Below are positions 37,075-46,200 of a DNA stretch of 64,000 nt, piece by piece. Numbering within the stretch: position 1 is the first letter of the stretch; each line of letters starts with the position of its first letter. The DNA lies in assembly GCF_014205165.1 (NCBI RefSeq), contig NZ_JACHMZ010000001.1:4942501-5006500 (forward strand), written 5' to 3'. Both the position numbers and the translations under genes were made by a program. The notes under the pieces are model-generated. The model had not been told where the DNA came from, did not search any database, and saw only the letters and a list, made by a program, of their open reading frames with translations. Source of the stretch: Micromonospora carbonacea. Lineage in GTDB: Bacteria > Actinomycetota > Actinomycetes > Mycobacteriales > Micromonosporaceae.

Positions 37075-37923
37075 TCAGCCGCCGGTGGCGACGGGGCGGG
37101 ACGGGTCGGCCACCCAGTTGCTCCACGATCCGACGTAGAGGGCGGCGTCCGGGCGGCCCGCCAGGTGCAGGGCGAGCACGGCCTGCGCGGCGGTCACCCC
37201 GGACCCGCAGTACGCCCCCACGGCCGCGGCGTCGGCCACCCCGGCGGCGGCGAACCGCTCCCGCAGCGCCGCGCCGGACGGGAAGCGGCCGTCCGGGCCG
37301 ACGTACTCCCCGGCGGGCAGGTTCACCGCGCCCGGCACGTGCCCGGCCACCGGGTCGACCGGCTCGTGCTCGCCCCGGAAGCGGGCCGCGGCCCGCACGT
37401 CGAGCAGCGTCCCGTCGCCAGCGGCGGCGAGCGCGGCGGCCGCGGCGGCGTCGAGCACCGGCAGCCCGCCCGGGCGGACGGTCACGTCCCCGGGGGCCGG
37501 GGTGGGCACGTCCGTCGACACGGGCAGGCCGGCGGCCACCCAGGCCGGGAAGCCGCCGTGCAGCACCCGGACCGGCCGGTGCCCGGCCCAGCGCAGCGTC
37601 CACCAGGCCCGCGCCGCGCCGAGGCCGTCGCCGCCGTCGTACACGACGACGGGGTGACCGGCGCGGACCCCGGCGGCCCGCAACGCGGCCTGGAGGGCGG
37701 CGGGGTCGGGCAGCGGATGCCGGCCGGCCGCGCCGGGCGGCCCGCACAGCGCGGCGTCCAGGTCCACGAAGACCGCGCCCGGCAGGTGACCGGCGGCGTG
37801 GTCCTCGCGGCCGGGCGGGCCGGCGAGCCGCCACCGGACGTCGAGCAGGGCGGGCGGGTCGGCGGAGTCGAGCTCCGCCGCGAGCCGGTCGGCCTCGACC
37901 AGCGACTCCTCGGTACCGGACAT
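37075..37923 (-). CDS. Tandem-rhodanese sulfurtransferase (3-mercaptopyruvate type)
   Basis: 282 residues. Two rhodanese domains: an inactive N-terminal one (about 15-135, 'LLDVRWRLAGPPGREDHAAG') and a catalytic C-terminal one (about 155-275) with loop 'CGSGVTA' near residue 240. The G-S-G-V-T pattern after Cys is that of mercaptopyruvate sulfurtransferases more than thiosulfate ones. It moves sulfane sulfur to thiol acceptors or cyanide. It is upstream of acuC on the same strand by 104 bp; a functional tie to acetylation is not evident. Confidence 0.92.
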   Translation of the reverse strand: MSGTEESLVEADRLAAELDSADPPALLDVRWRLAGPPGREDHAAGHLPGAVFVDLDAALCGPPGAAGRHPLPDPAALQAALRAAGVRAGHPVVVYDGGDGLGAARAWWTLRWAGHRPVRVLHGGFPAWVAAGLPVSTDVPTPAPGDVTVRPGGLPVLDAAAAAALAAAGDGTLLDVRAAARFRGEHEPVDPVAGHVPGAVNLPAGEYVGPDGRFPSGAALRERFAAAGVADAAAVGAYCGSGVTAAQAVLALHLAGRPDAALYVGSWSNWVADPSRPVATGG

Positions 37924-37992
37924 GCCGTCCAGTGAACACCATTCGGGCGGTCACCTCGCGATTCGGCGGCGGGCGATCTCCAGCGGCCGGGG

Positions 37993-37998
37993 TACCAT
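37993..37998 (+). promoter_or_regulatory. Candidate ideR -10 box
   Basis: TACCAT, about 82 bp before the ideR ATG. No clear -35 element and no IdeR-type operator nearby. Confidence 0.35.
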
Positions 37999-38079
37999 CG
38001 ACCTCCGGGAGGTCGCCGACGTGAAGCACCTGGTCGACACGAGTGGGCGCGGAACTGCCTCCGCCGAGAGGGGGAATCG

Positions 38080-38763
38080 ATGCGCCACGATCTAGTGGAC
38101 ACGACCGAGATGTACCTGCGCACCATCCTCGAACTCGAGGAGGAGGGCGTCCCGCCGTTGCGCGCCCGGATCGCCGAGCGGCTGCGCCAGAGCGGTCCCA
38201 CCGTCAGCCAGACCGTCGCCCGGATGGAACGCGACGGGCTGCTCACCGTCGAGGGCGACCGGCACCTCGCGCTGACCCCGCTGGGCCGCGCGTCCGCCGT
38301 GTCCGTGATGCGCAAGCACCGGCTCGCCGAGCTGCTGCTGGTCAACGTCATCGGGATGCCCTACGAGGAGGCCCACGAGGAGGCCTGCCGGTGGGAGCAC
38401 GTGATGAGCGACGCGGTCGAGCAGCGGGTGTACGACCTGCTCAACCGCCCCACCCGCTCCCCGTACGGCAACCCGATCCCGGGTCTGGAGGAGCTGGGCA
38501 CCCCCGAGCAGCCGACCGACCGCAGCGACGGCGAGCGCAACCTGGCGTTCCCGGGGCTCACCGGCACGGTGGTCGTGCGGCGGATCTGCGAGAGCGTGCA
38601 GACCGACGCCGACGTGCTGCGGCAGCTGCACGCCGCCGGGGTCGACCCGGGCGCGACCGTGACCGTGGCCCAGGAGCGCGACGGCGTCTCCATCGACCGC
38701 TCCGGCGACCGGGTCCGGCTGCCCCGCGAGGTCGCCTCCCGGGTCTTCGTCGCCGCCCGCTGA
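38080..38763 (+). CDS. ideR: Iron-dependent repressor, DtxR/IdeR family
   Basis: 227 residues. Winged-helix DNA-binding domain (1-73; 'DLVDTTEMYLRTI', 'SGPTVSQTVARMERDGLL'), metal-binding dimer domain (74-140; 'MRKHRLAELLLVNVIG', 'CRWEHVMS') and a C-terminal SH3-like domain (about 150-227). Metal ligands Met11, Cys103, Glu106 and His107 are all present, so it should sense Fe2+. It represses iron uptake and activates storage genes when iron is plentiful. Near-collinear with M. tuberculosis IdeR. ATG 38080 follows GAGAGGGGG. Confidence 0.95.
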   Translation: MRHDLVDTTEMYLRTILELEEEGVPPLRARIAERLRQSGPTVSQTVARMERDGLLTVEGDRHLALTPLGRASAVSVMRKHRLAELLLVNVIGMPYEEAHEEACRWEHVMSDAVEQRVYDLLNRPTRSPYGNPIPGLEELGTPEQPTDRSDGERNLAFPGLTGTVVVRRICESVQTDADVLRQLHAAGVDPGATVTVAQERDGVSIDRSGDRVRLPREVASRVFVAAR

Positions 38764-38829
38764 CCTGACGCCGCTTCCCCGGGCCCGGCGGGAAGGCGCC
38801 GTCCGGTGCCCCGGCGCCGGCGCGCCAGT

Positions 38830-39381
38830 TCACAGGGCCCGGGTGTCGACCGTCCCCGCCAGCGTGACCAGCTTCCCGGCGACCTCCTCGGCCGCGTCGC
38901 GCCCGGCGCCCTTCGGCAGCGTCCAGCGCAGCACGGCCAGCCGGTCCTCGGTGGCCAGCCAGCCCACCTCGGCGACCGGCCCCTGCCCCTTCGTCGCCGC
39001 CCCGGTCCGCCGGTAGGCGACCTGACCCAGCCGGCTGACCTTCCGGGCCCCCGCGGGCCGCACGTCGGCCGTGAAGTCGTCCACGCCGATCGACGTGTCG
39101 GTGACGGCGAGGGTCAGCTCCGGCAGCAGCGCCCGCTTCGCGCGCAGCACGCAGGTGCGGGTGTCGTCGCGCGCGCTGGCCGCCGCCACGTCGAACCGCT
39201 CCCCGGTGTGCTCCTCGACCACGGCGAAGTCGAGCAGCCGGCACGCGCCGCCGGAGGACGCCGCCGGCACGTCGACCACGACCGGCGCACCCCGGGGCAC
39301 CGCCACCGGCTCCGCCGCCTCCGCCCCGCACCCCGCCACCAGCAGCGTCGACACGCCCGCCAGGCAGATCCAACCGCGCAC
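38830..39381 (-). CDS. Putative lipoprotein of unknown function
   Basis: 183 residues from GTG 39381, with GGAGG 8 nt upstream. The signal peptide ends in lipobox 'LVAGC' (Cys18). Mature part: two short cysteine-containing stretches ('GGACRLL', 'DTRTCVLR') that may form a disulfide. A fold like the DUF3558 lipoproteins of actinobacteria is possible, but I cannot confirm it. Convergent with ideR. Confidence 0.77.
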   Translation of the reverse strand: MRGWICLAGVSTLLVAGCGAEAAEPVAVPRGAPVVVDVPAASSGGACRLLDFAVVEEHTGERFDVAAASARDDTRTCVLRAKRALLPELTLAVTDTSIGVDDFTADVRPAGARKVSRLGQVAYRRTGAATKGQGPVAEVGWLATEDRLAVLRWTLPKGAGRDAAEEVAGKLVTLAGTVDTRAL

Positions 39382-39517
39382 GCCAACCTCCGCGCCTCCC
39401 GGCGGTTCCCGCCGATGTCCGCCCGACACCGTACGGGTTGTCCGCCTCGGGCGAAAGCCCACGGTCCGCGGCGACCCGCGCGGGCGGAAGCCCGTCGACG
39501 GCGGCACCGGCGCAGGA

Positions 39518-39745
39518 TCAGTCGGCCACGTACGGGCAGTGCCGGCAGCCCCGCCCGCAGCAGGTGCCCCGGCGGGCCAGGAAACCGGCGGTGAGCACGA
39601 ACAGGCCGGTCTCCGGATCGGGATAGCCGGCCTGCCCCGCCGCGAGGGCGGCGGCATGCGCGGCGAGGACCCGCTCCCGGTGCGGGTGCTGCGGCGGCAG
39701 CCGCGACGGGTGCGGCTCGGTCAGCGGCCGATCCGCCAACGGCAC
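39518..39745 (-). CDS. DUF5522 family small cysteine protein
   Basis: 75 residues. GTG 39745 was chosen because GGGGGGAG lies 6 nt upstream; the GTG at 39760 has no such site. The C-terminal block 'DPETGLFVLTAGFLARRGTC' runs into 'CGRGCRHCPY', the DUF5522 hallmark, with a Cys-Cys then C-x2-H-C-P pattern that may bind metal. Function unknown. Repeat copy 4 lies directly upstream. Confidence 0.85.
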   Translation of the reverse strand: MPLADRPLTEPHPSRLPPQHPHRERVLAAHAAALAAGQAGYPDPETGLFVLTAGFLARRGTCCGRGCRHCPYVAD

Positions 39746-39769
39746 CCGCTCTCCCCCCACCGCCGCAGT

Positions 39770-39821
39770 GTAAGGAAGGGCACCTTGTTAACGCATTCTG
39801 CATAGGAAGGGCCCCTTCCTA
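39770..39821 (-). repeat. Double-palindrome intergenic repeat, copy 4 (reverse orientation)
   Basis: GTAAGGAAGGGCACC, spacer TTGTTAACGCATTCTGCA, then TAGGAAGGGGCCCTTCCTA with one base change from copy 3. On the minus strand its order is that of copy 3. It separates the DUF5522 gene from the upstream methyltransferase. Confidence 0.85.
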
Positions 39822-39872
39822 ACGCCCGTCGGCGCGCCCACCCGGCGCACCCGCCGTGCGGCCCGCCGCCGG

Positions 39873-40553
39873 CTACGTCGGGTCGGCGTGACGGGTCCGG
39901 CGGGCCAGCAGGTACGCCTGAGGGCCGCGCTCGTAGTCCTCGGGCTCCCGGACCAGGCGGGCGTGCACGGCGAACCCGGCGGCGGCGAGCTGCGCGGCGA
40001 TCCGGTCCGGCGGCAGCCAGTGCACGTCGTAGGAGACGGTGTGGCCGTACGCCTGCTCCAGGCGGATCCGCTTGTCGCCGGCCTTGAACGCGAGCAGCAG
40101 CTCGCCGCCCGGGGCGAGCACCCGGTGGAACTCCGCGAAGACGGCCGGCAGCGCCTCCGGCGGCAGATGGATGATCGAGTACCAGGCGACGAGCCCGGCG
40201 AGGCCGGCGTCGGCCAGCGGCAGGTCGGTCATCGAGGCGACGGCGAAGCGCACCCCCGGCCAGGATTGGCGGGCCACGGCGACCATCCCCGGGGAGAGGT
40301 CGAGGCCGGCGACGGCCAGCCCGAGGCCACGCAGGTGGGCGGTGATCCGGCCGGTGCCACAGCCGACCTCCACGACCGGCCCGGACGTGGCCGCCCGGGT
40401 GGTCCCACCACCGCCGACCAGCTCGGCGAAGGTGGCCAGCAGGGCCCGCTCCAACGGCTTGTGCCTCAGCTCACCGTGGACCAGCCGGGCGTAGTCGACG
40501 GCCACCTCGTCGTACGCGGCGCGGGTCTCCCGCAGCCAGTTCGGTTCCCCCAT
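39873..40553 (-). CDS. Class I SAM-dependent methyltransferase
   Basis: 226 residues from ATG 40553. Motif I 'VVEVGCGTGRITAHL' near residue 60, an acidic 'GLDLSPGMVAVA' at the end of strand 2, and 'LAPGGELLLAFK' near 147. The pattern is of the UbiE/Methyltransf_11 small-molecule group, with N-terminal 'AAYDEVAVDYA' as often seen there. Substrate unknown. Confidence 0.88.
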   Translation of the reverse strand: MGEPNWLRETRAAYDEVAVDYARLVHGELRHKPLERALLATFAELVGGGGTTRAATSGPVVEVGCGTGRITAHLRGLGLAVAGLDLSPGMVAVARQSWPGVRFAVASMTDLPLADAGLAGLVAWYSIIHLPPEALPAVFAEFHRVLAPGGELLLAFKAGDKRIRLEQAYGHTVSYDVHWLPPDRIAAQLAAAGFAVHARLVREPEDYERGPQAYLLARRTRHADPT

Positions 40554-40648
40554 GACGGGCGACCCTAGCCGCCGCCGGACACGACGTGCTGCCCGAGTGC
40601 CGCGCGCCGAGGCGGGGCGGGTCAGGAGGCGGCGTCGCGCGCGGCGCC

Positions 40649-42097
40649 TCAGCGGGGAACGCCCTCCGTCTCCGCGCGTACCCGGGTCATCAGCTCGACG
40701 AACGGGCCGGGCCGCTGGAACAGCGACCGGTGCCCGGCGCCGGGGATGACGACGTGTTCCTTGCGGGGGGCCTGGAGCTGGGCATACCACTGGTCGAGCA
40801 GGCGCAGCCGCCCCGGCACCTCGTGCTCACCGTCCACGAGGTACGTCGGGACGTCGAGCCGCCGCACCTCGGCGCGAAAGTCCAGCCCCTGCAGGCGCGG
40901 GTAGAGCGTGTCCCAACCGTCGATGAAGCCGGGGAGCAGGTGCGCCTTCTCCAGAAGCGTGTATTCCGGCACACCGAGGTTCTCCACCACCCCGCCGACC
41001 CCCTCGCTGTTGCCGGAGCGGTCGAAGTCGAAGGCCGCCGGTTCGTTGGTCAGCAGCGGCTCGTACGCCCAGATGTCCTGGTAGGGCGGCGGACCTTGCG
41101 CGCTCATCCGGTCGGCGAGGTCGGCCCGGCCCGTGCGCCGGGCCCAGGCCACGGTGTCGGCGTGCTGGCTGATGTCGGCCTCGCGCAGGCTGACCACCTG
41201 GCCGACGCCCACGTAGGAGGCGAACAGCTCCGGGCGACGCTGCACGGCGAGCAGCCCGGGGATGGTGCCGCCCGAGTGGGCGAGCAGGTGCACCCGGTCG
41301 CGGCCGAAGCGCCGCCGCAGGTGCTCGGCGACGGCGACGAGATCGGCCACCTCGCCGTCCAGGGTCGGCGCGGGCGGGAAGGCCGACCAGGACTTCGGCG
41401 CGCCGGCCCGGTCCCAGGTGGCGACCACGAAGTGCCGTTCCAGGTCGGCCAGGTGACGGCGCACCGAGCCGATCTCCGAACCACCGGGCGGGCCGGGCAC
41501 CACGAGCAGCACCGGCGCGGCCGGCTCCACGCCCCGGATCAACAGACCGAGGTCGCGGCCGGCGGTGGTCACGGTGGCGAGCTCGGCGATCCCGCCGGGG
41601 ATCCGGTCGGTGCGGGCCGGCACCGCCACGCCGACCGTGACCAGCGCGAGCACCGCGGCAAGCACCCCCACCGCGCCGCGACCGGCCCAGCGCAGCACCT
41701 TCCCCCGGCCGTCGCCACCGACCGACCGGCGGGCGATCCCGGCACCGTACGCGGCACCGACGAGCAGCGGCAGCAGGGAGAGCGTGCCGTGGACCCCGCG
41801 CCCGGTGAGGAGCACGACGACGCCGAAACCGCTCAGGTGCGGCCGGTCGACGCTCGGCCCGCGCAGCCGGATCCGGGCCAGCTCGACCGCCACCGCGTAC
41901 GCAACCGGCGCGGCGACCGTCGCCCACCGAGACCGGCTCAGCCAACCCGCGGCCAGCCCCACGGCGAGACTGACGCCGATCGAAGCCAGCGCCGGGCCCA
42001 CGGCTCCGGGGCCCCGCGGGGTCCACCACCCCGCGACCAGCCCCCAGAGCACGGGAGGTGGCACCGCGAAGAGCACACGAACGGCAGGCCTCACCAC
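40649..42097 (-). CDS. Membrane-anchored alpha/beta hydrolase
   Basis: 482 residues. Residues 1-165 hold about five membrane spans ('FAVPPPVLWGLVAGW', 'ASIGVSLAVGLAAGW', 'VGVLAAVLALVTVGVAV'). From 175 on, an alpha/beta hydrolase: oxyanion segment 'VVPGPPGGSEIGS', 'WDRAGAPKS', nucleophile elbow 'AHSGGTIPG' (Ser near 274) and a late His ('GAGHRSLF'). 'GPPGG' and 'WDRAG' recall proline iminopeptidases. GTG start at 42097 with GGGGGAGG upstream. If the hydrolase follows an odd number of spans it faces outside; topology is uncertain. Confidence 0.83.
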   Translation of the reverse strand: MVRPAVRVLFAVPPPVLWGLVAGWWTPRGPGAVGPALASIGVSLAVGLAAGWLSRSRWATVAAPVAYAVAVELARIRLRGPSVDRPHLSGFGVVVLLTGRGVHGTLSLLPLLVGAAYGAGIARRSVGGDGRGKVLRWAGRGAVGVLAAVLALVTVGVAVPARTDRIPGGIAELATVTTAGRDLGLLIRGVEPAAPVLLVVPGPPGGSEIGSVRRHLADLERHFVVATWDRAGAPKSWSAFPPAPTLDGEVADLVAVAEHLRRRFGRDRVHLLAHSGGTIPGLLAVQRRPELFASYVGVGQVVSLREADISQHADTVAWARRTGRADLADRMSAQGPPPYQDIWAYEPLLTNEPAAFDFDRSGNSEGVGGVVENLGVPEYTLLEKAHLLPGFIDGWDTLYPRLQGLDFRAEVRRLDVPTYLVDGEHEVPGRLRLLDQWYAQLQAPRKEHVVIPGAGHRSLFQRPGPFVELMTRVRAETEGVPR

Positions 42098-42175
42098 GAC
42101 GACCTCCCCCGTCAGGCACGCCAGGAGGCCCCAGCGTAGTGGGGAGCATTGCTCTGCGTGACCCCGCGCGGGGCG

Positions 42176-43129
42176 TCACGCGAACCAGGTGACCGCCTGA
42201 CCGTGCGGCCTCGTCCAGGCCAGCGGCGTGCCGTCCAGCGCGAGCACGTTGTGCAGCGTCCCGTCCGGTGGCTCAGGCAGCGCGCCGTGCCCCAGCACCT
42301 CCGGGGTCTCGTTGGCGAGCCAGTGGCCGGGCAGTGTGCGTACCAGATCGGCGAAGGCCGCCCGGCGCGGAGCCGGCACCAGGTAGAGCACGCTGGTGTG
42401 GAACACGACCAGGGTCGCGTCGGCGGGCGCCCGCGCGGCCAGCGCCGGCAGGTCGTCGACGAGATCGCCGCGGACGAGCAGCGGCGGGTCGGCCGCCGCG
42501 ACGGCCGACGCGGCCCGCAGCCGGGCGCGGCGGTGGGTGTGCTCGGGCCAGACGAGGGCGTCGAGCCAGGCGGCGTCGGCGGGGTCGGTCACGTCGAGGG
42601 GGTTCAGGTCCAGCCCGGCCCGCCACACCACCTCGGGCCGGCGGGCCGGCGGCGCGACGCCGGTGAGCACGCAGTCGAGGACGGGCTCGCCGTCGCCGAT
42701 CCGGTGGTCGCCGTAGCGATAGGAGTACCGGTCGGGGTAGAGGCACAGCCCCGCCGACGCGCCGACCTCCAGCAGCGCGAGGGGCTGCGGCAGCGTGGCC
42801 AGCACCGGCAGGAGCGCCGCGCACCGGCCGGCCTCGTTGGTCTGGGTCGCGCGGGTACGCAGCTGCGCCGCGACCGCCGGCCAGTGGGCCGCCACGAACT
42901 CGCCGAACGCGGCCGGGTCCTCGACCGGCCCGCCGAGCAGCCGGACGACGGCGAACAGCAGGTTGGGCTGCCGTTTGGCCGCCGGCACCGTGCCGAGCAG
43001 CGCGAGCAGTCGACCGTCGCGGGCGACGGCGTGGGCCAGCCGCTCGTACGCGGGCGACACGCCGCGCGCCTCGCGGTCGGCGAACTCGACGTAACCGGCG
43101 GCGACCGCCGCATCCACACCTGTCGTCAC
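42176..43129 (-). CDS. DUF2332 family protein
   Basis: 317 residues. 'FADREARGVSPAYERLA' at the start and the Rossmann-like segment 'LALLEVGASAGLCLYPDRYS' near residue 118 fit DUF2332, often taken for a methyltransferase-like fold. 'DALVWPEHTHRRARLRAA' is the other conserved block. GTG start 6 nt after a TAGCCT box (minus strand 43136-43141), so probably leaderless. Function unknown. Confidence 0.87.
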   Translation of the reverse strand: MTTGVDAAVAAGYVEFADREARGVSPAYERLAHAVARDGRLLALLGTVPAAKRQPNLLFAVVRLLGGPVEDPAAFGEFVAAHWPAVAAQLRTRATQTNEAGRCAALLPVLATLPQPLALLEVGASAGLCLYPDRYSYRYGDHRIGDGEPVLDCVLTGVAPPARRPEVVWRAGLDLNPLDVTDPADAAWLDALVWPEHTHRRARLRAASAVAAADPPLLVRGDLVDDLPALAARAPADATLVVFHTSVLYLVPAPRRAAFADLVRTLPGHWLANETPEVLGHGALPEPPDGTLHNVLALDGTPLAWTRPHGQAVTWFA

Positions 43130-43135
43130 CGACGA

Positions 43136-43141
43136 AGGCTA
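43136..43141 (-). promoter_or_regulatory. -10 box, probable leaderless promoter of the DUF2332 gene
   Basis: TAGCCT on the minus strand, 6 nt before GTG 43129. Confidence 0.45.
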
Positions 43142-43154
43142 GCCGCTCTGCGGT

Positions 43155-43209
43155 GTGAGAGGGGTGCCCCTCTCTACCGTAGGCGTTAACAAGGGGCCCT
43201 TCCTTGCAC
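43155..43209 (+). repeat. Double-palindrome intergenic repeat, copy 5 (type ending GCAC)
   Basis: GTGAGAGGGGTGCCCCTCTC, spacer TACCGTAGGCGTTAAC, then AAGGGGCCCTTCCTTGCAC. Layout as copy 1. It is next to the nrdJ terminator. Confidence 0.85.
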
Positions 43210-43211
43210 CT

Positions 43212-43253
43212 ACAGGTCGGGCCCGGGCGCTGGCGCGCCCGGGCCCGACCTGT
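43212..43253 (-). terminator. nrdJ terminator, perfect 19-bp hairpin
   Basis: Arms at 43212-43230 and 43235-43253 are exact complements around a TGGC loop, starting 8 bp past the nrdJ stop. One of the strongest hairpins in the window. Confidence 0.88.
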
Positions 43254-43261
43254 CGCCGCGC

Positions 43262-46200
43262 TCAGCTACAGCCGCTGGTAGACCCGCAGCCCTCGCAGAC
43301 GTAGCAGCTTCCGGCCGGGCGCATCTTCGTGCCGCAGGTGAAGCACAGCGGCGCGTCGGCGGCCTTGCCGATCACGGCCTCCAGCAGCTCCGTGCTGGAG
43401 CCCACCGACGGGGCCGGCTTGGCGGCGGCGACGTCGGCCAGCTCCTGGGCCGGCCGGGCGACCGCGCCCTGCGGGCCCGGCGCGGCCTTGGTCTCCGGCG
43501 ACTCGACCGGCGCGGAGGCCGCCATCGCGGTGAGGTCAGCACCGCTGACCGTCGCGCTCTCCGCCTCGGCCTCGGCCCGCAGCTGCGCGGCCCGCTCCTT
43601 GGCGGTGAAGATGCCCAGCTCGGCGCGGCGCTCGTACGGCAGGAAGTCCAGGGCCAGGCGACGGAAGATGTAGTCCATCACCGAGGCGGCCATCCGCACG
43701 TCCGGGTCGTCGGTCATGCCGGCCGGCTCGAAGCGCATGTTGGTGAACTTGCTGACGTACGTCTCCAGCGGGACGCCGTACTGGAGGCCGATGGAGATGG
43801 CCACCGAGAAGGCGTCCATCACGCCGGCCAGGGTCGAGCCCTGCTTCGACATCTTCAGGAAGACCTCGCCGAGGCCGTCGTCCGGGTACGACGAGGCGGT
43901 GAGGTATCCCTCCGCGCCGCCGACGGAGAAGCTGACCGTCTCCGAGGGACGCTTCTTCGGCAGCCGCTTGCGCACCGGGCGGTACTCGACGACCTTCTCC
44001 ACGACCTTCTCGACGACCTGCCCCGCCTCGGCCGGCGCGGTCGCCTTGTTGGGCTTGGCCACCGACAGCGGCTGGCCGACCTTGCAGTTGTCCCGGTAGA
44101 TCGCCAGCGCCTTCAGGCCGAGCTTCCAGCCCTCGAAGTAGATCTTCTCGACGTCCTCGACGGTCGCCTGCTCCGGCATGTTGACCGTCTTGGAGATGGC
44201 GCCCGAGATGAACGGCTGGACGGCCGCCATCATCCGCACGTGCCCCATCGGCGCGATGGACCGCTCGCCCATCGCGCAGTCGAAGACCGGGTAGTGCTCC
44301 GGCTTGAGGCCGGGGGCGTCGACCACGTGACCGTGGTCGGCGATGTGCTCGACGATCGCCTCGACCTGCTCCTCGGGGTAGCCGAGGCTGCGCAGGGCGC
44401 GCGGGACGGTCTGGTTGACGATCTGCATGGAGCCGCCACCGACCAGCTTCTTGAACTTGACCAGCGCCAGATCGGGCTCAACGCCGGTGGTGTCGCAGTC
44501 CATCATCAAGCCGATAGTTCCGGTCGGCGCGAGCACCGCGGCCTGGGAGTTGCGCCAGCCGTGCTTGTCGCCGATCTTGTTGCCCTGGGTCCACTGCTTC
44601 GTGGCCTCCCGGACGATCGCGGTGGCGACCGTGCCCGTGGGCTTGATCTCGTCGTTGGCGGCGGCGTGCTTGCGCATGACCCGCTTGTGCGGCTCGGCGT
44701 TGCGGGCGTAGCCGTCGTACGCGCCGACGATACCGGCCAGCTCGGCCGAGCGGCGGTACGCCGTGCCGGTCATCAGCGAGGTGATCGCGGCGGCGACGGA
44801 GCGCCCCTGCTCCGAGTCGTACGGCAGGCCCGAGGCCATCAGCAGCGCGCCGAGGTTGGCGTACCCGATGCCGAGCTGCCGGTAGGCGCGGGTGGTCTCG
44901 CCGATCCGCTCGGTCGGGAAGTCGGCGAAGCAGATCGAGATGTCCATCGCGGTGATGACGAACTCGACCGAGCGGACGAACTTCTCCACCTCGAACCCGC
45001 CGTCGGCCCGCAGGAACTTCATCAGGTTCAGCGAGGCGAGGTTGCAGGACGAGTTGTCCAGGTGCAGGTATTCGCTGCACGGGTTGGAGGCGGTGATCCG
45101 CCCGGTCTCCGGGCAGGTGTGCCAGTCGTTGATCGTGTCGTCGTACTGGAGGCCGGGGTCGGCGCACTCCCAGGCGGCCTGGGCGATGGTGCGGAACAGC
45201 TTCTTGGCGTCGATGGTCTCGATGGTCTGCCCGTCGAGCCGGCCGCGCAGGTCGAAGCCGCCGCCGTTCTCCACGGCCGACATGAACTCGTCGGAGACGC
45301 GCACCGAGTTGTTGGCGTTCTGGTACTGCACGCTGACGATGTCGTTGCCGCCGAGGTCCATGTCGAAGCCGGCGTCCCGCAGCGCGCGGATCTTGTCCTC
45401 CTCGCGCGCCTTGGTGATCACGAACTCCTCGATGTCCGGGTGGTCTACGTCGAGGATGACCATCTTCGCCGCGCGCCGGGTGGCGCCGCCCGACTTGATC
45501 GTGCCGGCGGAGGCGTCCGCGCCGCGCATGAAGCTGACCGGGCCGGAGGCGGTGCCGCCGGAGGAGAGCAGCTCCCGGGAGGAGCGGATCCGGGAGAGGT
45601 TGACCCCGGAGCCGGAGCCGCCCTTGAAGATCAGCCCCTCCTCCTTGTACCAGTCGAGGATCGAATCCATCGAGTCGTCGACGGAGAGGATGAAGCAGTT
45701 GTGCACCCGGAGGTTGCCGGCGAGGAACTCGCCGCTCTCCGTCTGGATGTCGTAGACCTCCATCGCGCCGAGCGGCTCGATGCGGTCGATCTCCAGCCGC
45801 TTGACGCCGCCGGCCGACCGGCCCGCCTTGGCGAAGCTCTGCTCGAGCTTGGCCATCTTCTCCGCGCCGACGAAGCCGATGTGGGTGGCGAAGAGGTCAC
45901 GGTCGCCGTCGTTCTGGATCCGGACCGACCAGCAGCCCTTGCGGTTCGGGCGCGGGTCGGGCTTGTGCGCGACGCGGGAGAAGATCCCGAAGCGCAGCAG
46001 CAGGCTCTGCACGCCCCGGATCAGCTTCTCCGAGACCATGTCCACCGCGACGAGCGTCGAGTGCTCGCGCGCGGAGACGTAGCCCTCGGCCTGGAAGATG
46101 CTGCGCAGGTACGCCGCGACGACCGGCAGCGGCGCGGTGAAGAGTTGCCGCGGCACCTCCATCTCGACGCCGCGGGTGAGCAGGTTCCACTTCTGCACGA

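Noticed and set aside
38766..38822. Terminator between ideR and the lipoprotein gene
   Set aside because: GGCGCCG/CGGCGCC is short with several rival pairings; not convincing.
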